Of a stretch of DNA of 64,000 bases, positions 13,290 through 24,524 are shown piece after piece (position 1 is the stretch's first letter; each line of letters opens with the position of its first letter). A program made the translations under genes and the position numbers. Under the pieces are notes generated by a model. That model saw nothing but the letters and a program-made list of their open reading frames with translations. It searched no databases and was not told the origin of the DNA. This stretch comes from Dermacentor variabilis (taxonomy: Eukaryota > Arthropoda > Arachnida > Ixodida > Ixodidae): the NCBI RefSeq assembly GCF_050947875.1, contig NW_027460335.1:7889928-7953927 (forward strand), read 5' to 3'.

Positions 13290-13696
13290 TTATCCTTCTC
13301 TCATAGGAATCGGAAGAACACGAAGCTGAAACTTGTCTTCAAAGAAGCTATTGCATGTTTGCTTCATGCACTCACAGTCTGCATCAGTGAAAGGCACGCG
13401 ATTTGCGGCCCGGCGACCGTGTTGCAGGTTTACTTGGAGCACGGCGTCCTGTTGGCGAGCGGCGTTGTGCTGCCGAGTTGCTTCGGCAAAGCTACGATCG
13501 TAGTGGTGACGAGTGCAGTTGGCAGCCAATTGAGTTTCGACGCGCTCAGTTTCAGGAATGCGAGTGCCAGAGTGCACGCGAGAAGGCCTTCTGTTTCACG
13601 CTGGCGTATCTCTCGCTGGACCAAAGTGGGAATCGCCCGTCGACATCGTTGCCTTTCTGCGTCACTTAGCGCAGCAATTTTCTTAATTGATGACAT
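13290..13696 (-). pseudogene. Fragment of an Arg/Ala-rich repeat-type protein, frameshifted
   Basis: Two overlapping minus-strand frames appear to be parts of one former reading frame. The upstream frame (13696-13430) starts with a charged stretch containing ALSDAERQRCRRA. The second (13577-13290) continues with ETQLAANCTRHHYDRSFAEA and a short tail. The composition recalls the KRxRR-type repeats in many uncharacterised tick proteins and a stretch at 21058-21291 in this window. I cannot assign a function. The frame break indicates a non-functional copy. Confidence 0.35.
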
Positions 13697-14075
13697 TGCA
13701 AGCGAAGCAGTTGGCTGCGTGTAAGCACTGCTGATGCATGTTCAAGCTAAATTCCGCAGGCAAAACGACGTCACAGGCCAATCAGTCCCGAAAGAAAATC
13801 ATGTGAGGAAACTATTTCCTCCCCTCAGCAGAAGGCCTACACCAGGCCAGTTTAACGTGCCTTCATAATTTGAAAGTAGCGACACTCTGAACTCTGCCGC
13901 CACCGCGCGATCGTGGTCTCCCTGCCATTGCCCTTGGAAACGAGCGGATCTTGAGTTTTGCTTGTGTTTTGCTTTTTCGTTCGCGCCATTTTCCTCCTAA
14001 GCACGGCTGGTTTGGCACTTTAGCCCGGCGTAGCGAATTTTGTGCGCGGCGTTTCCTGCTCTATGTGCTAGCGCT
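13697..14075 (+). other. Flank of the THAP exon remnant
   Basis: No coding sequence is recognised. The last ~120 bases before the THAP start codon are pyrimidine-rich and then CpG-containing, as might be expected of a 5' UTR, but there is no clear TATA box. The stretch TTTGAAAGTAGCGACACTCT at about 13870 recurs inverted near 17606-17625, so part of it is a dispersed repeat. Confidence 0.35.
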
Positions 14076-14245
14076 ATGCCGGGCTGTTGCGCATATAACT
14101 GTAGCAAGAAGCCTGAAGATGGTTGTGCCGTTTTTATGATACCACAAGGAAAGCGTGACGGCTTGCGCAGGAAGCTGCGGCTGTATGACATTGGCTGAAA
14201 GAACTTTGTTCCGACAAAGAACACCGATGTTTGCGAGTTGAGGCG
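14076..14245 (+). pseudogene. THAP zinc-finger exon remnant with in-frame stop
   Basis: The ATG at 14076 opens a frame beginning MPGCCAYNC. It holds the first two cysteines of the C2CH THAP zinc finger and continues with a basic stretch (PQGKRDGLRRKLRL). A TGA at 14196-14198 stops it after 40 residues. The same frame then resumes with a THAP-like FVPTKNTDVC, so the stop lies inside the domain; a CGA-to-TGA change at a CpG could explain it. The residue expected to be the final zinc-binding His three positions after the Cys is Arg. THAP domains bind DNA and occur in P-element transposases and host regulators. This copy is short, interrupted and lacks a ligand. It may come from a transposase or a host gene. 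Confidence 0.6.
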
Positions 14246-14519
14246 TCTTTCTTATAGCTCGTAGCAAAGCATCCCGTAATGCCGCATTTTTTTTTTCATT
14301 CGTCCGGCCTGCTCACCAGCGTGTTTGTTGCGGTTGTCCTCAGTATGCTTAATATTCGGGGGCGGCTCCATCACCTCGCATGTCGCTAACTTTTGTTATT
14401 CAGTCGGAAGTGCACCATTATAGATTCTGCTTTGCGCCATGAAAAAATAGTGGCAAGTATACCCGTGGTATTGCAGGTGATGAGCGTGAGCTAGTCAATA
14501 TTGAGTTTTTATTTAAGTT
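14246..14519. other. Spacer between THAP remnant and foldback element
   Basis: A T-run occurs at about 14287. Nothing else is recognised. Confidence 0.4.
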
Positions 14520-14679
14520 TTAAGGCGAAAGCCTTTAGATCTCTATGTTTCAAGGTCGCGTTGTAAACTGGAAGTATCACGTGACCCAAGGAAGGCCAGA
14601 GGTGACCCAAAGTAAGTCCACCGCTGTATAAGAGAATGATTACCGAAGTTAATTAATGAATCATTAGCGATTGACATAA

Positions 14680-15284
14680 GGTGGATTAGGGAGGATTAAC
14701 GTTGATTAGATTGTATTAATGGAGATTAGGAGGATTAGAGTGCGTTAAGCAGCGTTAAGAAGCATGAATAAAGCTTAAGGTGGGTGGAGGAGGATTAAGG
14801 CGGTTTATGGTGGATTAAGGTGAAGGGTTGATGAAAGGGTATTAAGACCGATTAGGGTGGATTAGGGGGCATGAACAAGGTTAAGGGAGGATTAAGGTGG
14901 ATAAAGGAAGATTAAGGTCGATGAAGGTGAATTAGGGTTGATAAAGGTGGATTAAGACCTATTAGGGTGGATTAGGGCAGATTAAGGTGGATTAGGGACC
15001 ATGGAGCAGGATTAGGTACGATAGGGGTGGATTAGGGTGTGTTAAGGTAGGTTGGGACTATTAAGTTGGATTAAGTTGCATGAATAAGGATTGAGGTGGA
15101 TGAAGGAGGATTATGATGGATTAGGTTTGATAAAGGGGGATTAAGACCGTATAGGGCAGGCTAAGGTGCATGAGGGGTGATGAAAGTTGACTAGGTTTTA
15201 TTAAGGTGGATTGGGAGTATTAAGCTGGATTAAGGTGGATGAAGGAGCATTAAGGTGGATTAGGGTGGACTAAGGTGAATTAGG
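14680..15284 (+). repeat. Left arm array, 10-bp degenerate unit
   Basis: The array consists of units of the form GGTGGATTAA with substitutions and small indels. Over long stretches (for example 14880-15000) the period is exactly ten bases, close to one turn of B-DNA. It is the inverted partner of the array at 16633-17090. Confidence 0.85.
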
Positions 15285-16632
15285 GTTCAGTGCGCAACAT
15301 AATCCTAATCCGTAAGAAAGGGGACGCCAAAGACTTGAAAAATTATAGACCGATCAGCTTACTGTCCGTTGCCTACAAAGTATTTACTAAGGTAATCGCA
15401 AATAGGATCAGGAACACCTTAGACTTCTGTCAACCAAAGGACCAGGCAGGATTCCGTAAAGGCTACTCAACAATAGACCATATTCACACTATCAATCAAG
15501 TGACAGAGAAAAGTGCAGAATATAACCAACCCTTATATATAGCTTTCATTGATTACGAGAAAGCGTTTGATTCAGTCGAAACTTCAGCAGTCATGGAAGC
15601 ATTACGGAATCAGGGTGTAGATGAGCAATATGTAAAAATACTGGAAGATATCTATAGCGGCTCCACAGCCACCGTAGTTCTCCACAAAGAAAGCAACAAA
15701 ATCCCAATAAAGAAAGGCGTCAGACAGGGAGATACGATCTCTCCAATGCTATTCACAGCATGTTTACAGGAGGTATTCCGAGACCTGGAGTGGGAAGAAT
15801 TGGGGATAAAAGTTGATGGAGAATACCTTAGCAACTTGCGATTCGCTGATGATATTGCCTTGCTTAGTAACTCAGGAGACCAATTGCAATGTATGCTCAC
15901 TGACCTGGAGAGGCAAAGCAGAAGGGTGGGTCTGAAAATTAATCTGCAGAAAACTAAAGTATTGTTTAACAGGCTCGGAAGAGAACAGCAGTTTACGATA
16001 GGTAGCGAGGCACTGGAAGTGGTAAGGGAATACATCTACTTAGGGCAGGTAGTGACCACGGATCCGGATCATGAGACTGAAATAACCAGAAGAGTAAGAA
16101 TGGGCTGGGGTGCGTTTGGCAGGCATTCTCAAATCATGAACAGCAGGTTGCCACTATCCCTCAAAAGGAAAGTGTATAATAGCTGTGTGTTACCAGTACT
16201 AACATATGGGGCAGAAACCTGGAGGCTTACGAAAATGGTTCTACTTAAATTGAGGACGACGCAACGAGCTATGGAAAGAAGAATGATAGGTGTAACGTTA
16301 AGGGATAAGAAAAGAGCAGATTGGGTGAGGGAACAAACGCGAGTTAATGACATCTGAGTTGAAATCAAGAAAAAGAAATGGGCATGGGCAGGACATGTAA
16401 TGAGGAGGGGAGATAACCGATGGTCATTAAGGGTTACGGACTGGATTCCAAGGGAAGGGAAGCGTAGCAGGGGGCGGCAGAAAGTTAGGTGGGCGGATGA
16501 GATTCAGAAGTTTGCAGGGACGGCATGGCCACAATTAGTACATGACCGGGGTTGTTGGAGAAATATGGGAGAGGCCTTTGCCCTGCAGTGGGCGTAACTA
16601 GGCTGATGATGATGATGATAATGATGATGAGT
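15285..16632 (+). pseudogene. RTE-type non-LTR retrotransposon, 5'-truncated
   Basis: The frame 15290-16357 encodes most of an RT: NYRPISLLS, DYEKAFDSVE, GVRQGDTISP, then the catalytic FADD at 15842-15853 and a thumb region (YLGQVVTTDPDHETEI). A stop at 16355-16357 interrupts the C-terminal part, which continues in the same frame through GHVMRRGDNRW to the true end near 16597. The element ends in a (TGA)n-type tail at 16600-16632, as in RTE elements, which use short-repeat tails rather than poly(A). The endonuclease is missing. It sits exactly between the two foldback arms, so it inserted into the foldback element. Another copy of the same family lies at 50038-50632. Confidence 0.9.
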
Positions 16633-17090
16633 ATTAAGACCGATTAGTCTACCATAATCCTCCCAATGCACATTAATACACCGAATCCACATTCATCGAG
16701 CTTAATGCGCCTTCATTCACTTTAATCCACCGTAATCCACGAAAGTCCTCCTTAATGCACCCAAACCACCTTCATCGACCTTAATCAACCGTAATGCTTC
16801 CTCATTCACTTTAACCCACCCTAATCCGAATAATCGGTCTTAATCCATCTGAATCCACATTCATCTACCTTAATCCACCCTAATCCTCCTTTATTCACTT
16901 CAATTCACCCTAATCCACTATAATCGTCCTTAATGAACCTCAACGCACCTTCATCCACCCTAATCTATCTTCATCGACCTTAATCCAACCTAGTCCTTCT
17001 TTGTGCACCTTAATTGACCTTCATTCACCCTAATGCACCTTCATCGACTTTAATCCACCTTAATCCTCCTTTATACACTTCAACTTAATC
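16633..17090 (-). repeat. Right arm array, inverted 10-bp unit
   Basis: Units such as TAATCCACCT are the reverse complement of the left-arm unit and keep a ten-base period over most of the array. The arm is shorter than the left one and the pairing is imperfect. Confidence 0.83.
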
Positions 17091-17244
17091 CAATCACTAA
17101 TCAATCATTACTTTGCTAATCATTAATCATCTCTTATACGCGGCTGCACATGCTTTGGTTCGGTTCCCGCCTTCCTTCGGTCACGTAATATTTTCTGTAG
17201 CTCACAACGGGACCTTGAAACAGCGGTCTAAGGCTTTCGCTTAA

Positions 17245-18162
17245 TAAGCCACACACAAAGGAATGTGTCACAAGCAATACTAGATCAGACGCACGAAGTA
17301 AAGCATCTGATCATGTGGCAGAAAAATTGTCCGGTGTATAGAACTCGCCTCAAAGATCCCTTTACATCGGCATACCCCGTTCATACGGCTCAAAAAAAAA
17401 AAAAACCCTTCTCATAAACGTTGCCTCCATCATTATCGATGGTGTTATTAGCATTTCTCAAAATTTTCAACCCCACTGGGGCGCGCAACTGGCCCGAAAT
17501 AACACGCCTCCATAGAATCCTGCGGCCCATCCGCGGGAGCCCAAAAGGAAAAGCGCGCCGTGCGCAGCCGGCGGGCGAGGATGACTGACGAGGAAAGCGC
17601 CGTGAGGAGGAGAGTGTCGCTACTTTCAAATTATCAAGGGGCTTTAGGCAGAGCCAAAGTCTGGATCTCAGTGTACCTAGTGCAATCGGCGAAACGCACC
17701 AGCCTCCAAGATGCTCGCGAATGCCGCCGAATCCCGGAGGTCCTAATTTCAGTTTCGTTTCTTTTAGTTTTTATTTTACTCATAGCGTTGCTTAAATCGA
17801 GTGGTTTCATGCAGGCGCTTGTGCCGCTGTTTATATATTGCGACGACGTGACGACGAGCGCGTAAAGGTGTTTCGCTTCTTGTTAGTTTCATTTAATTTC
17901 ACATTTCCTGTTTCAATCTGTAACTTAGCGCAACAATCATGCCAACTGTTGAGGAAGCACAATTTTGACGCTTATGATATTGTACGTTTAGTAACTCACG
18001 CCAATAGGTGTATCGGAAATAGATGTGCCATGTTCCTAAATATAAATCAACTTGCTGCACAGTCAAGAACACGAAAGCAGTAGACAACAATTTATTGCAG
18101 CAAAATTGTAAGAGACAGATACATGAAAACAGGAATAGTCAACGAAATGCAAACGATACGGG
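17245..18162. other. Spacer with GC-rich dispersed-repeat piece, no gene
   Basis: A poly(A) run lies at about 17393-17406. A GC-rich segment at 17480-17640 contains AGTGTCGCTACTTTCAAATT, the inverted form of a stretch near 13870. Overlapping frames occur on both strands here without domains. Confidence 0.35.
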
Positions 18163-18317
18163 TGTCACACGGCGCATTTTTAAACGCGATCAAACCCAAT
18201 CCGATTTGAATTTCTCGGTAGCGATTGGTTCTGCGCAAGCGGCGTGATGGAACCAATAGCAGTCGGGGATTTCGATCCGGATTGGACTTGATCGCGATCG
18301 AAAGTGGTCGTGTGACA
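18163..18317. mobile_element. Palindromic MITE-like element (~155 bp)
   Basis: The left end TGTCACAC (18163-18170) is matched by GTGTGACA at 18310-18317. Inward the arms pair imperfectly for about 65-70 bases: GCGATCAAACCCAATCCGAT on the left against the complement of ATCCGGATTGGACTTGATCGC on the right. The element is essentially one long hairpin with a short centre. It has no coding capacity. No convincing target duplication could be read, so the superfamily is unknown. Confidence 0.65.
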
Positions 18318-19025
18318 CAGGTATAATGGAGAATAGTCCGAAATTAATGGCGGGATGGCAATAACTTTGCGCAAGCAAAACACATAGAAGGCGTGTTGCA
18401 ACTATAGAGATAATAAAAAAAAAACTGCATATACACGCCAGCAATTAATTGGTTCAAAAAAGGATTGTTTTAGAAGGAAAAAGAAAACCTGACGCTTCTA
18501 CTTCTGCGAAGGAGGGTGAATTAGGGTAGCAAAATTATGTGAATGGTTGCCTGCCAAAATAAAATGGCTGCAAAAATAATTGAGCACGCACCAACATCCT
18601 CATCTCGAATGTGCAAGCCACTGCGTGCGTCAATAAACAGTTGCAATTAAGAGCTTCGTGTTGGGGGTCTTCACCTGCTGTCTTCGAAGATTTGCAATCT
18701 TCTGATGCTTGGAATTTTGCCCTTTAGTATGCATGACGTCCTTTGGCTGTACAGTGTATTTTCAGGAAATAGTGGAGATTCCTGCAATACGTAGAATGAC
18801 AGACAGAAGGTAAGCAATGCTGGAGGCTTCAAAGCTTTTGAATGCAGACGCTACGTTCATTTATATAAGCAATGCTGGAGCCTGCAGAGCTTTAGAGTGG
18901 AGGTGCTGCGTTCCTTCATGTAATGCGTATTTTGGGTCAAAGAAGCACTGCTATAAATGCTACGAAAGAAGGAACTTTCTACGGTAACGGCACCATACAC
19001 AATTAAAACATTAATACATGTGTAT
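18318..19025. other. AT-rich spacer, nothing recognised
   Basis: A near-repeat (AGCAATGCTGGAG near 18815 and 18868) is the only local structure noticed. No gene is supported. Confidence 0.4.
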
Positions 19026-20762
<1,737 letters not shown>

Positions 20763-20815
20763 TTGTGTGTGGGCGCGCGCGCGCGGGCGCGTTTGTGTGT
20801 GCGTGTGTGTGTTTC
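20763..20815. repeat. Alternating purine-pyrimidine tract (TG/CG)n
   Basis: The tract runs from TGTGTGTGGG through GCGCGCGCGC to GTGTGTGCGTGTGTGTG with few breaks in alternation. Such sequence is the classic substrate for left-handed Z-DNA. No adjacent gene could be identified. Confidence 0.8.
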
Positions 20816-20834
20816 AAAAGGATAGCTGGGACAT

Positions 20835-20910
20835 TAGGCAAAATACGAACAAAAGCTTCGTGGCGCCACCCACCTCCCCGTTTTAAAGGCGACGCTGATA
20901 GCATCCATCC
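20835..20910 (+). mobile_element. LINE 3'-end fragment (CATC-tail family)
   Basis: The stretch GGCGCCACCCACCTCCCCG followed by GATAGCATCCATCCA matches the 3' end of the LINE at 51151-56766, which reads GGCGCCACTCACCACCCCG and then the (CATC)n tail. Only the last ~70 bases are present. It is a dead-on-arrival copy. Confidence 0.6.
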
Positions 20911-21057
20911 AACAGGCCGCTCGTATTCTGTGCACAGCAGTGGATGGCACTGTACACAAGATCGTTTCTACCAGACTGCGGGTGAACGCACACGCAGGTG
21001 GCAGATTTCCCTGGCGGCAATGGATGCTATATGAATCAGTAGCGAGACGAATGCGCT

Positions 21058-21291
21058 ATGGCCGCTTCCTTTTCGTGCTGCTCCGCTTTTCAAGAGTGCC
21101 ATCAGGGCGGCGATGCGCGTCCGACACCGCAGAGTCCAAGGACGCGGCGGGCCAACGCAAGAGAGGCAATGCGTTTGAAGCGACTCGATGCACATCCGGG
21201 TGCCAAGGCAAATGAAGCTTGGAAGCACCGTGACCACCATCTTGCCGCGGCAAGCCGAGAAAGTAGGAGTCAATCAGAGCGCAGTGGATGA
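21058..21291 (+). pseudogene. Arg-rich repeat-type protein fragment
   Basis: The plus frame contains SPRTRRANAREAMRLKRL, a charged motif of the same type as at 13290-13696, followed by an Arg/Ser-rich tail. I recall such KRxRR-rich frames from uncharacterised tick proteins and cannot give them a role. Several alternative frames overlap it, so the assignment rests on composition alone. Confidence 0.25.
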
Positions 21292-21565
21292 TGAGGATTG
21301 CCAGCTACACTCCGACACCCCCATGGAAGACACGTCTCCTCCTGGTCTACAAACGGCGGTGCAACAGTTCCAGACGGCCACAAACTACTTTAAGAGACAC
21401 TTCGTCCAGAATGACGTTGCATGCATTTTAATAAACAAACAAACATTCAGATAACAGTGTAAGAGTTGTGTGCCTCTGTGGTGTTTAAATTACCATTGGA
21501 AATGGTGTCAGGCTTCCTCCGCTTCAGACTTTAGTCTCGACAAAGCGTCTACCGCTTTTTTTTTT

Positions 21566-21655
21566 CTTCCACGTTAAAGAACCTCAGGGGCTGAAAACTA
21601 ATCCGGTGTCCCCCACTATGGCATGACTCATAATCGTCTAAAACATATGAAACTT
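21566..21655 (+). repeat. Partial tRNA-derived SINE (tail half)
   Basis: The stretch from ACGTTAAAGAACCTCAGG to GACTCATAATCGT is the tail half of the same SINE family as 5447-5690, here on the plus strand. The tRNA-like head is missing. Confidence 0.6.
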
Positions 21656-21944
21656 AAATATGGACAATCTTCTTTATTTGTTTCGAGAATTCGTCGTTTC
21701 CAAATGATGAAGCTTCGTTCCTGTTCAAATCTATGGGACAACAGCACCTAATAAAGTCCCGAGTATCTGACACTTATGAAAGTGAGGGCACTTCTGAATA
21801 CTTTTGCTGCACATGAGCCGCGGCAGTGCGTAGTGACTCGAGTCTCTGATGAAACTTACGAGAGAGATGACTGTTACTAAATGTTTCCGTCTCATCTTTT
21901 AACAATGTCTAGCTTTCAGTAGCCTTTCTTCTAGTTTTCGACTC
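21656..21944. other. Spacer, nothing recognised
   Basis: AT-rich sequence without motifs. Confidence 0.4.
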
Positions 21945-22494
21945 AATTGAGGCGAGGCATTCTGCCAAAATTATTCATCTGTATACTTTCATCCCTACGC
22001 ACACTATCACACTTCTGCGGCAAACACAGAAGACCCCTCCTCTCAATGTACGGCGCTGCCCCGACAGGTGGCGCGCCATGCGCGCATTGGGGCTGTGCTG
22101 TGCGCGGACCGGTGCCAGGCGCGTTGCGGCCCCGACTCCCTCTCCCCTGGCGACGCTTCGCCGTGCTCCCACGCGGGTTGCAGAATCGAGCGCCGTTCCT
22201 TTCTTTAGATTACTATCTGTCTATCTCTCTGCCCGTGCCGATCACGACGTTTGGCTGGCGTAGATCGTTTCCCCCTCCGAGACACCGAGTTCTTTGGTTC
22301 GTTCCGTTTGCTGAGGCGCACGTTTTCGTTGCCGCGCAGAACGCTGCGTTGCTCGGCGTTCTGCGTGTGATAGGTGGGCGCAAAGTCCGATGCGGGGCGC
22401 CTCGTAAGTGATCCCTGCGCCGTAGCGCTTTGTCTTACACTCCTTGGCGGGTCGATGGGAACGCTGTCGCGTTCTACTCTTGAAGGCGAAGCTT
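21945..22494. repeat. GC-rich module of unknown type before LINE
   Basis: A CpG-rich block stops abruptly where RT coding sequence begins. It contains a possible splice donor (CTCGTAAGT near 22402) and a stretch GGCGGGTCGATGGGAACGCT that I recall from tick repeats; that recollection is unverified. It might be a separate repeat into which the LINE inserted. The plus frame at 21947-22411 has no recognisable domain and is probably open because of high GC. Confidence 0.35.
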
Positions 22495-24524
22495 AAGCGT
22501 CCTCCAATTTTTAACCACAAAATGCACCGCAATCGAGACGACAACTTCATCACAGCCATCACGGCGTACGTCAATCACTGCTTTGACACTAGCACCATGC
22601 CTAGTTCGTGGAAAGATGCCAGGGTAATTTTTATCCCAAAGCTAAACAAACCACTCAACACTTCTAAACTCAGGCCTCTATCACTAACCTCTTGTCTAGG
22701 TAAAAAACTCGAACAGGTCATCCTGAACTTACTCAGTAAATACATGGAAGACAACAATCTTTATCCATCAGAAATGGTAGGCTTTCGAAAATCTCTCATG
22801 CCAAGATATCATGCTTCGAATGAAGCATGGCATCATTACACCCAATAGCAGTCTAGATACGCAAGCAATTCTCAGTCTGGACCTCCACGGAGCCTTCAAT
22901 AACGTTTTACATTCCGCCATCCTCCGAGAGCTCAATCTCATTGGGGTTGGCGGAAAGACGTATGACTACGTACGTACCTTCTTAGCCATACATACAACAA
23001 CCATACACATGGTACAGAGCAATCCCCTTCCTACGCTTTAGAAAGCTACGGCACGCCCCAAGGCTCAGTGCTCTCCCCTTTTCTTTTTAATCTTTCTATG
23101 ATGCCGATGGCGCGAACATTGCGATCTATTCCTGATCTCAGATTTTCTCTCTACGCGGACGACATCACTCTTCAAACGACTGGCGGCTCCGATGGAGAGG
23201 TTCAACACACCCTACAGGCCGCGGCAGACGCTGTCGTGGCTCATGCAGGGGCTATGAATCTCACATGCTACCATCAAAAATCCGAGCTACTTCTGCCATC
23301 CCACTGGGGGGCCGAAAAACATGTCTTGTATACAGGTCATCCTAAACCACATTCCGGTTACTAGACTGGACAGGCTCCGGGTACTCGGTTTACACATTCA
23401 AAGCAACCGCCTCAACACATATACCCTACATACACTCCAAACCACAGTCGATCACACCCTGCGCCTTCCAGGGCGAGTCTGCAATAAATATGGTGGACTA
23501 AAGGAGGCCGAACTTCTCCGTTTGATCCAGGCCTTCGTTATCAGTAAGATTACATTCGCAAGGCCATATCTACATTTACTTAAGTCAGAATCAGATAATA
23601 TCGACCCTCTTTTACACAAAATATATAAATTCGCTCTGGGGGGTCCCCTTACGTACCTCCACTGAAAGGTTAATGCTTTCTGGCCCCTTCACCACACTTA
23701 CTGAAATCAAAGAAGCTCACCTCACATCCCTATATAGCAGACTTTCTAGCACCGCAACAGGTAGATACATTCTACAAACTCTTTCTATCACTCCGGTACC
23801 TGTCGTGAAGACTAAATATACCATTACACATCGCATACACGAGAAACTCTGATTCCCCCCACTTCCTAAAACATGCACCCTGTGCACCACAAACAGCGCA
23901 GGAGGCAGCGAGCAAACACTCTCCAAAAACAATTCTTCACCTCAATAGACGTGCTCTATGTCGATGCCGACGAGTATCGGAACAGAAATCATTATGCAAT
24001 ATCAGTCGTCGCCTCCTCGCCACAAAGGAGGCGAGGTTTACAGCGCGGGATCGGCTTATTACCTACCACGACATCTGCACACACTACCGATTAGACCGTT
24101 TAACCTTTCCGCCACTCATAGGCAAATCCCCGCGCAGGTGTGAAGTTCTGTGGCGACAGCTGCAAACTCGTACTTTTCCCTCCTCTTACCTCTTCTTGCG
24201 CATTCATCCCTCCATTTACCTTTCTCCCTCTTGCAAATTCTGCGTCTCTCCCAAAGCAGACTTAAACCACATCATGTGGGGGTGCCATAAGTACCCCCTT
24301 CCCCCTTAAGCAATTAATGTCTAGTGAGGAGCAGTGGGAGGCTGCTTTGCGCGGCTCGAGGCCCGACCTTCAGGAGGCAATCCTGAATCCTGATATCCTG
24401 GAGTGGGCTGAGAGGATAGGGAGGCCTACTTCAAGTAGTTCCTTCCTCACCCTATATTCCTTTGCCTCCTTCCCTTTATTGAAGGATAAACGAAGTTGTT
24501 CATCATCATCATCAGTAGGCCAAA
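22495..24524 (+). pseudogene. LINE (I/R1-like) reverse transcriptase to 3' end, decayed
   Basis: This plus-strand non-LTR element lacks its endonuclease. The RT runs through several frames: DARVIFIPKLNKPLNTSKLRP (22444-22848), LDLHGAFNNVLHS (22811-23041), GSVLSPFLFNL, the catalytic YADD at 23152-23163 (23068-23364), and RLRVLGLHIQSNR with the thumb (23321-23665). The C-terminal part near 24150-24310 keeps a Cys-His cluster (CKFC...DLNHIMWGC). An RNase H domain, expected in the I-like group, could not be found between them and seems deleted. Frameshifts are frequent. The 3' end near 24500-24520 is a short CATCATCATCATCAG tail that meets the Ty3 fragment directly. Confidence 0.85.

Larger units (their letters stand above)
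14520..17244. mobile_element. Foldback element, TTAA-flanked, with nested retrotransposon
   Basis: The two ends are inverted copies. Left: TTAA at 14520-14523, then GGCGAAAGCCTTTAGA and a ~120-base conserved cap that includes CACGTGACC. Right: the inverted equivalent, ending GGCTTTCGC before TTAA at 17241-17244. Inward of the caps both arms become long arrays of a degenerate ~10-base unit (GGTGGATTAA on the left, its complement on the right). TTAA is the target used by piggyBac-type elements, but no such transposase is present, so this would be a non-autonomous element. An RTE-type retrotransposon occupies the middle (15285-16632). Confidence 0.75.

Noticed and set aside
15652..16035. 127-codon minus-strand frame inside the RTE element
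   Set aside because: Shadow of the RT reading frame on the plus strand.
14680..17090. CRISPR-like or telomere-like array
   Set aside because: There are no spacers of uniform length, and the degenerate 10-mer is not a telomeric repeat. The inverted arrangement fits a foldback element.
21947..22411. 154-codon plus-strand frame in a GC-rich block
   Set aside because: High GC makes long open frames likely, and there are competing open frames on both strands without domains.
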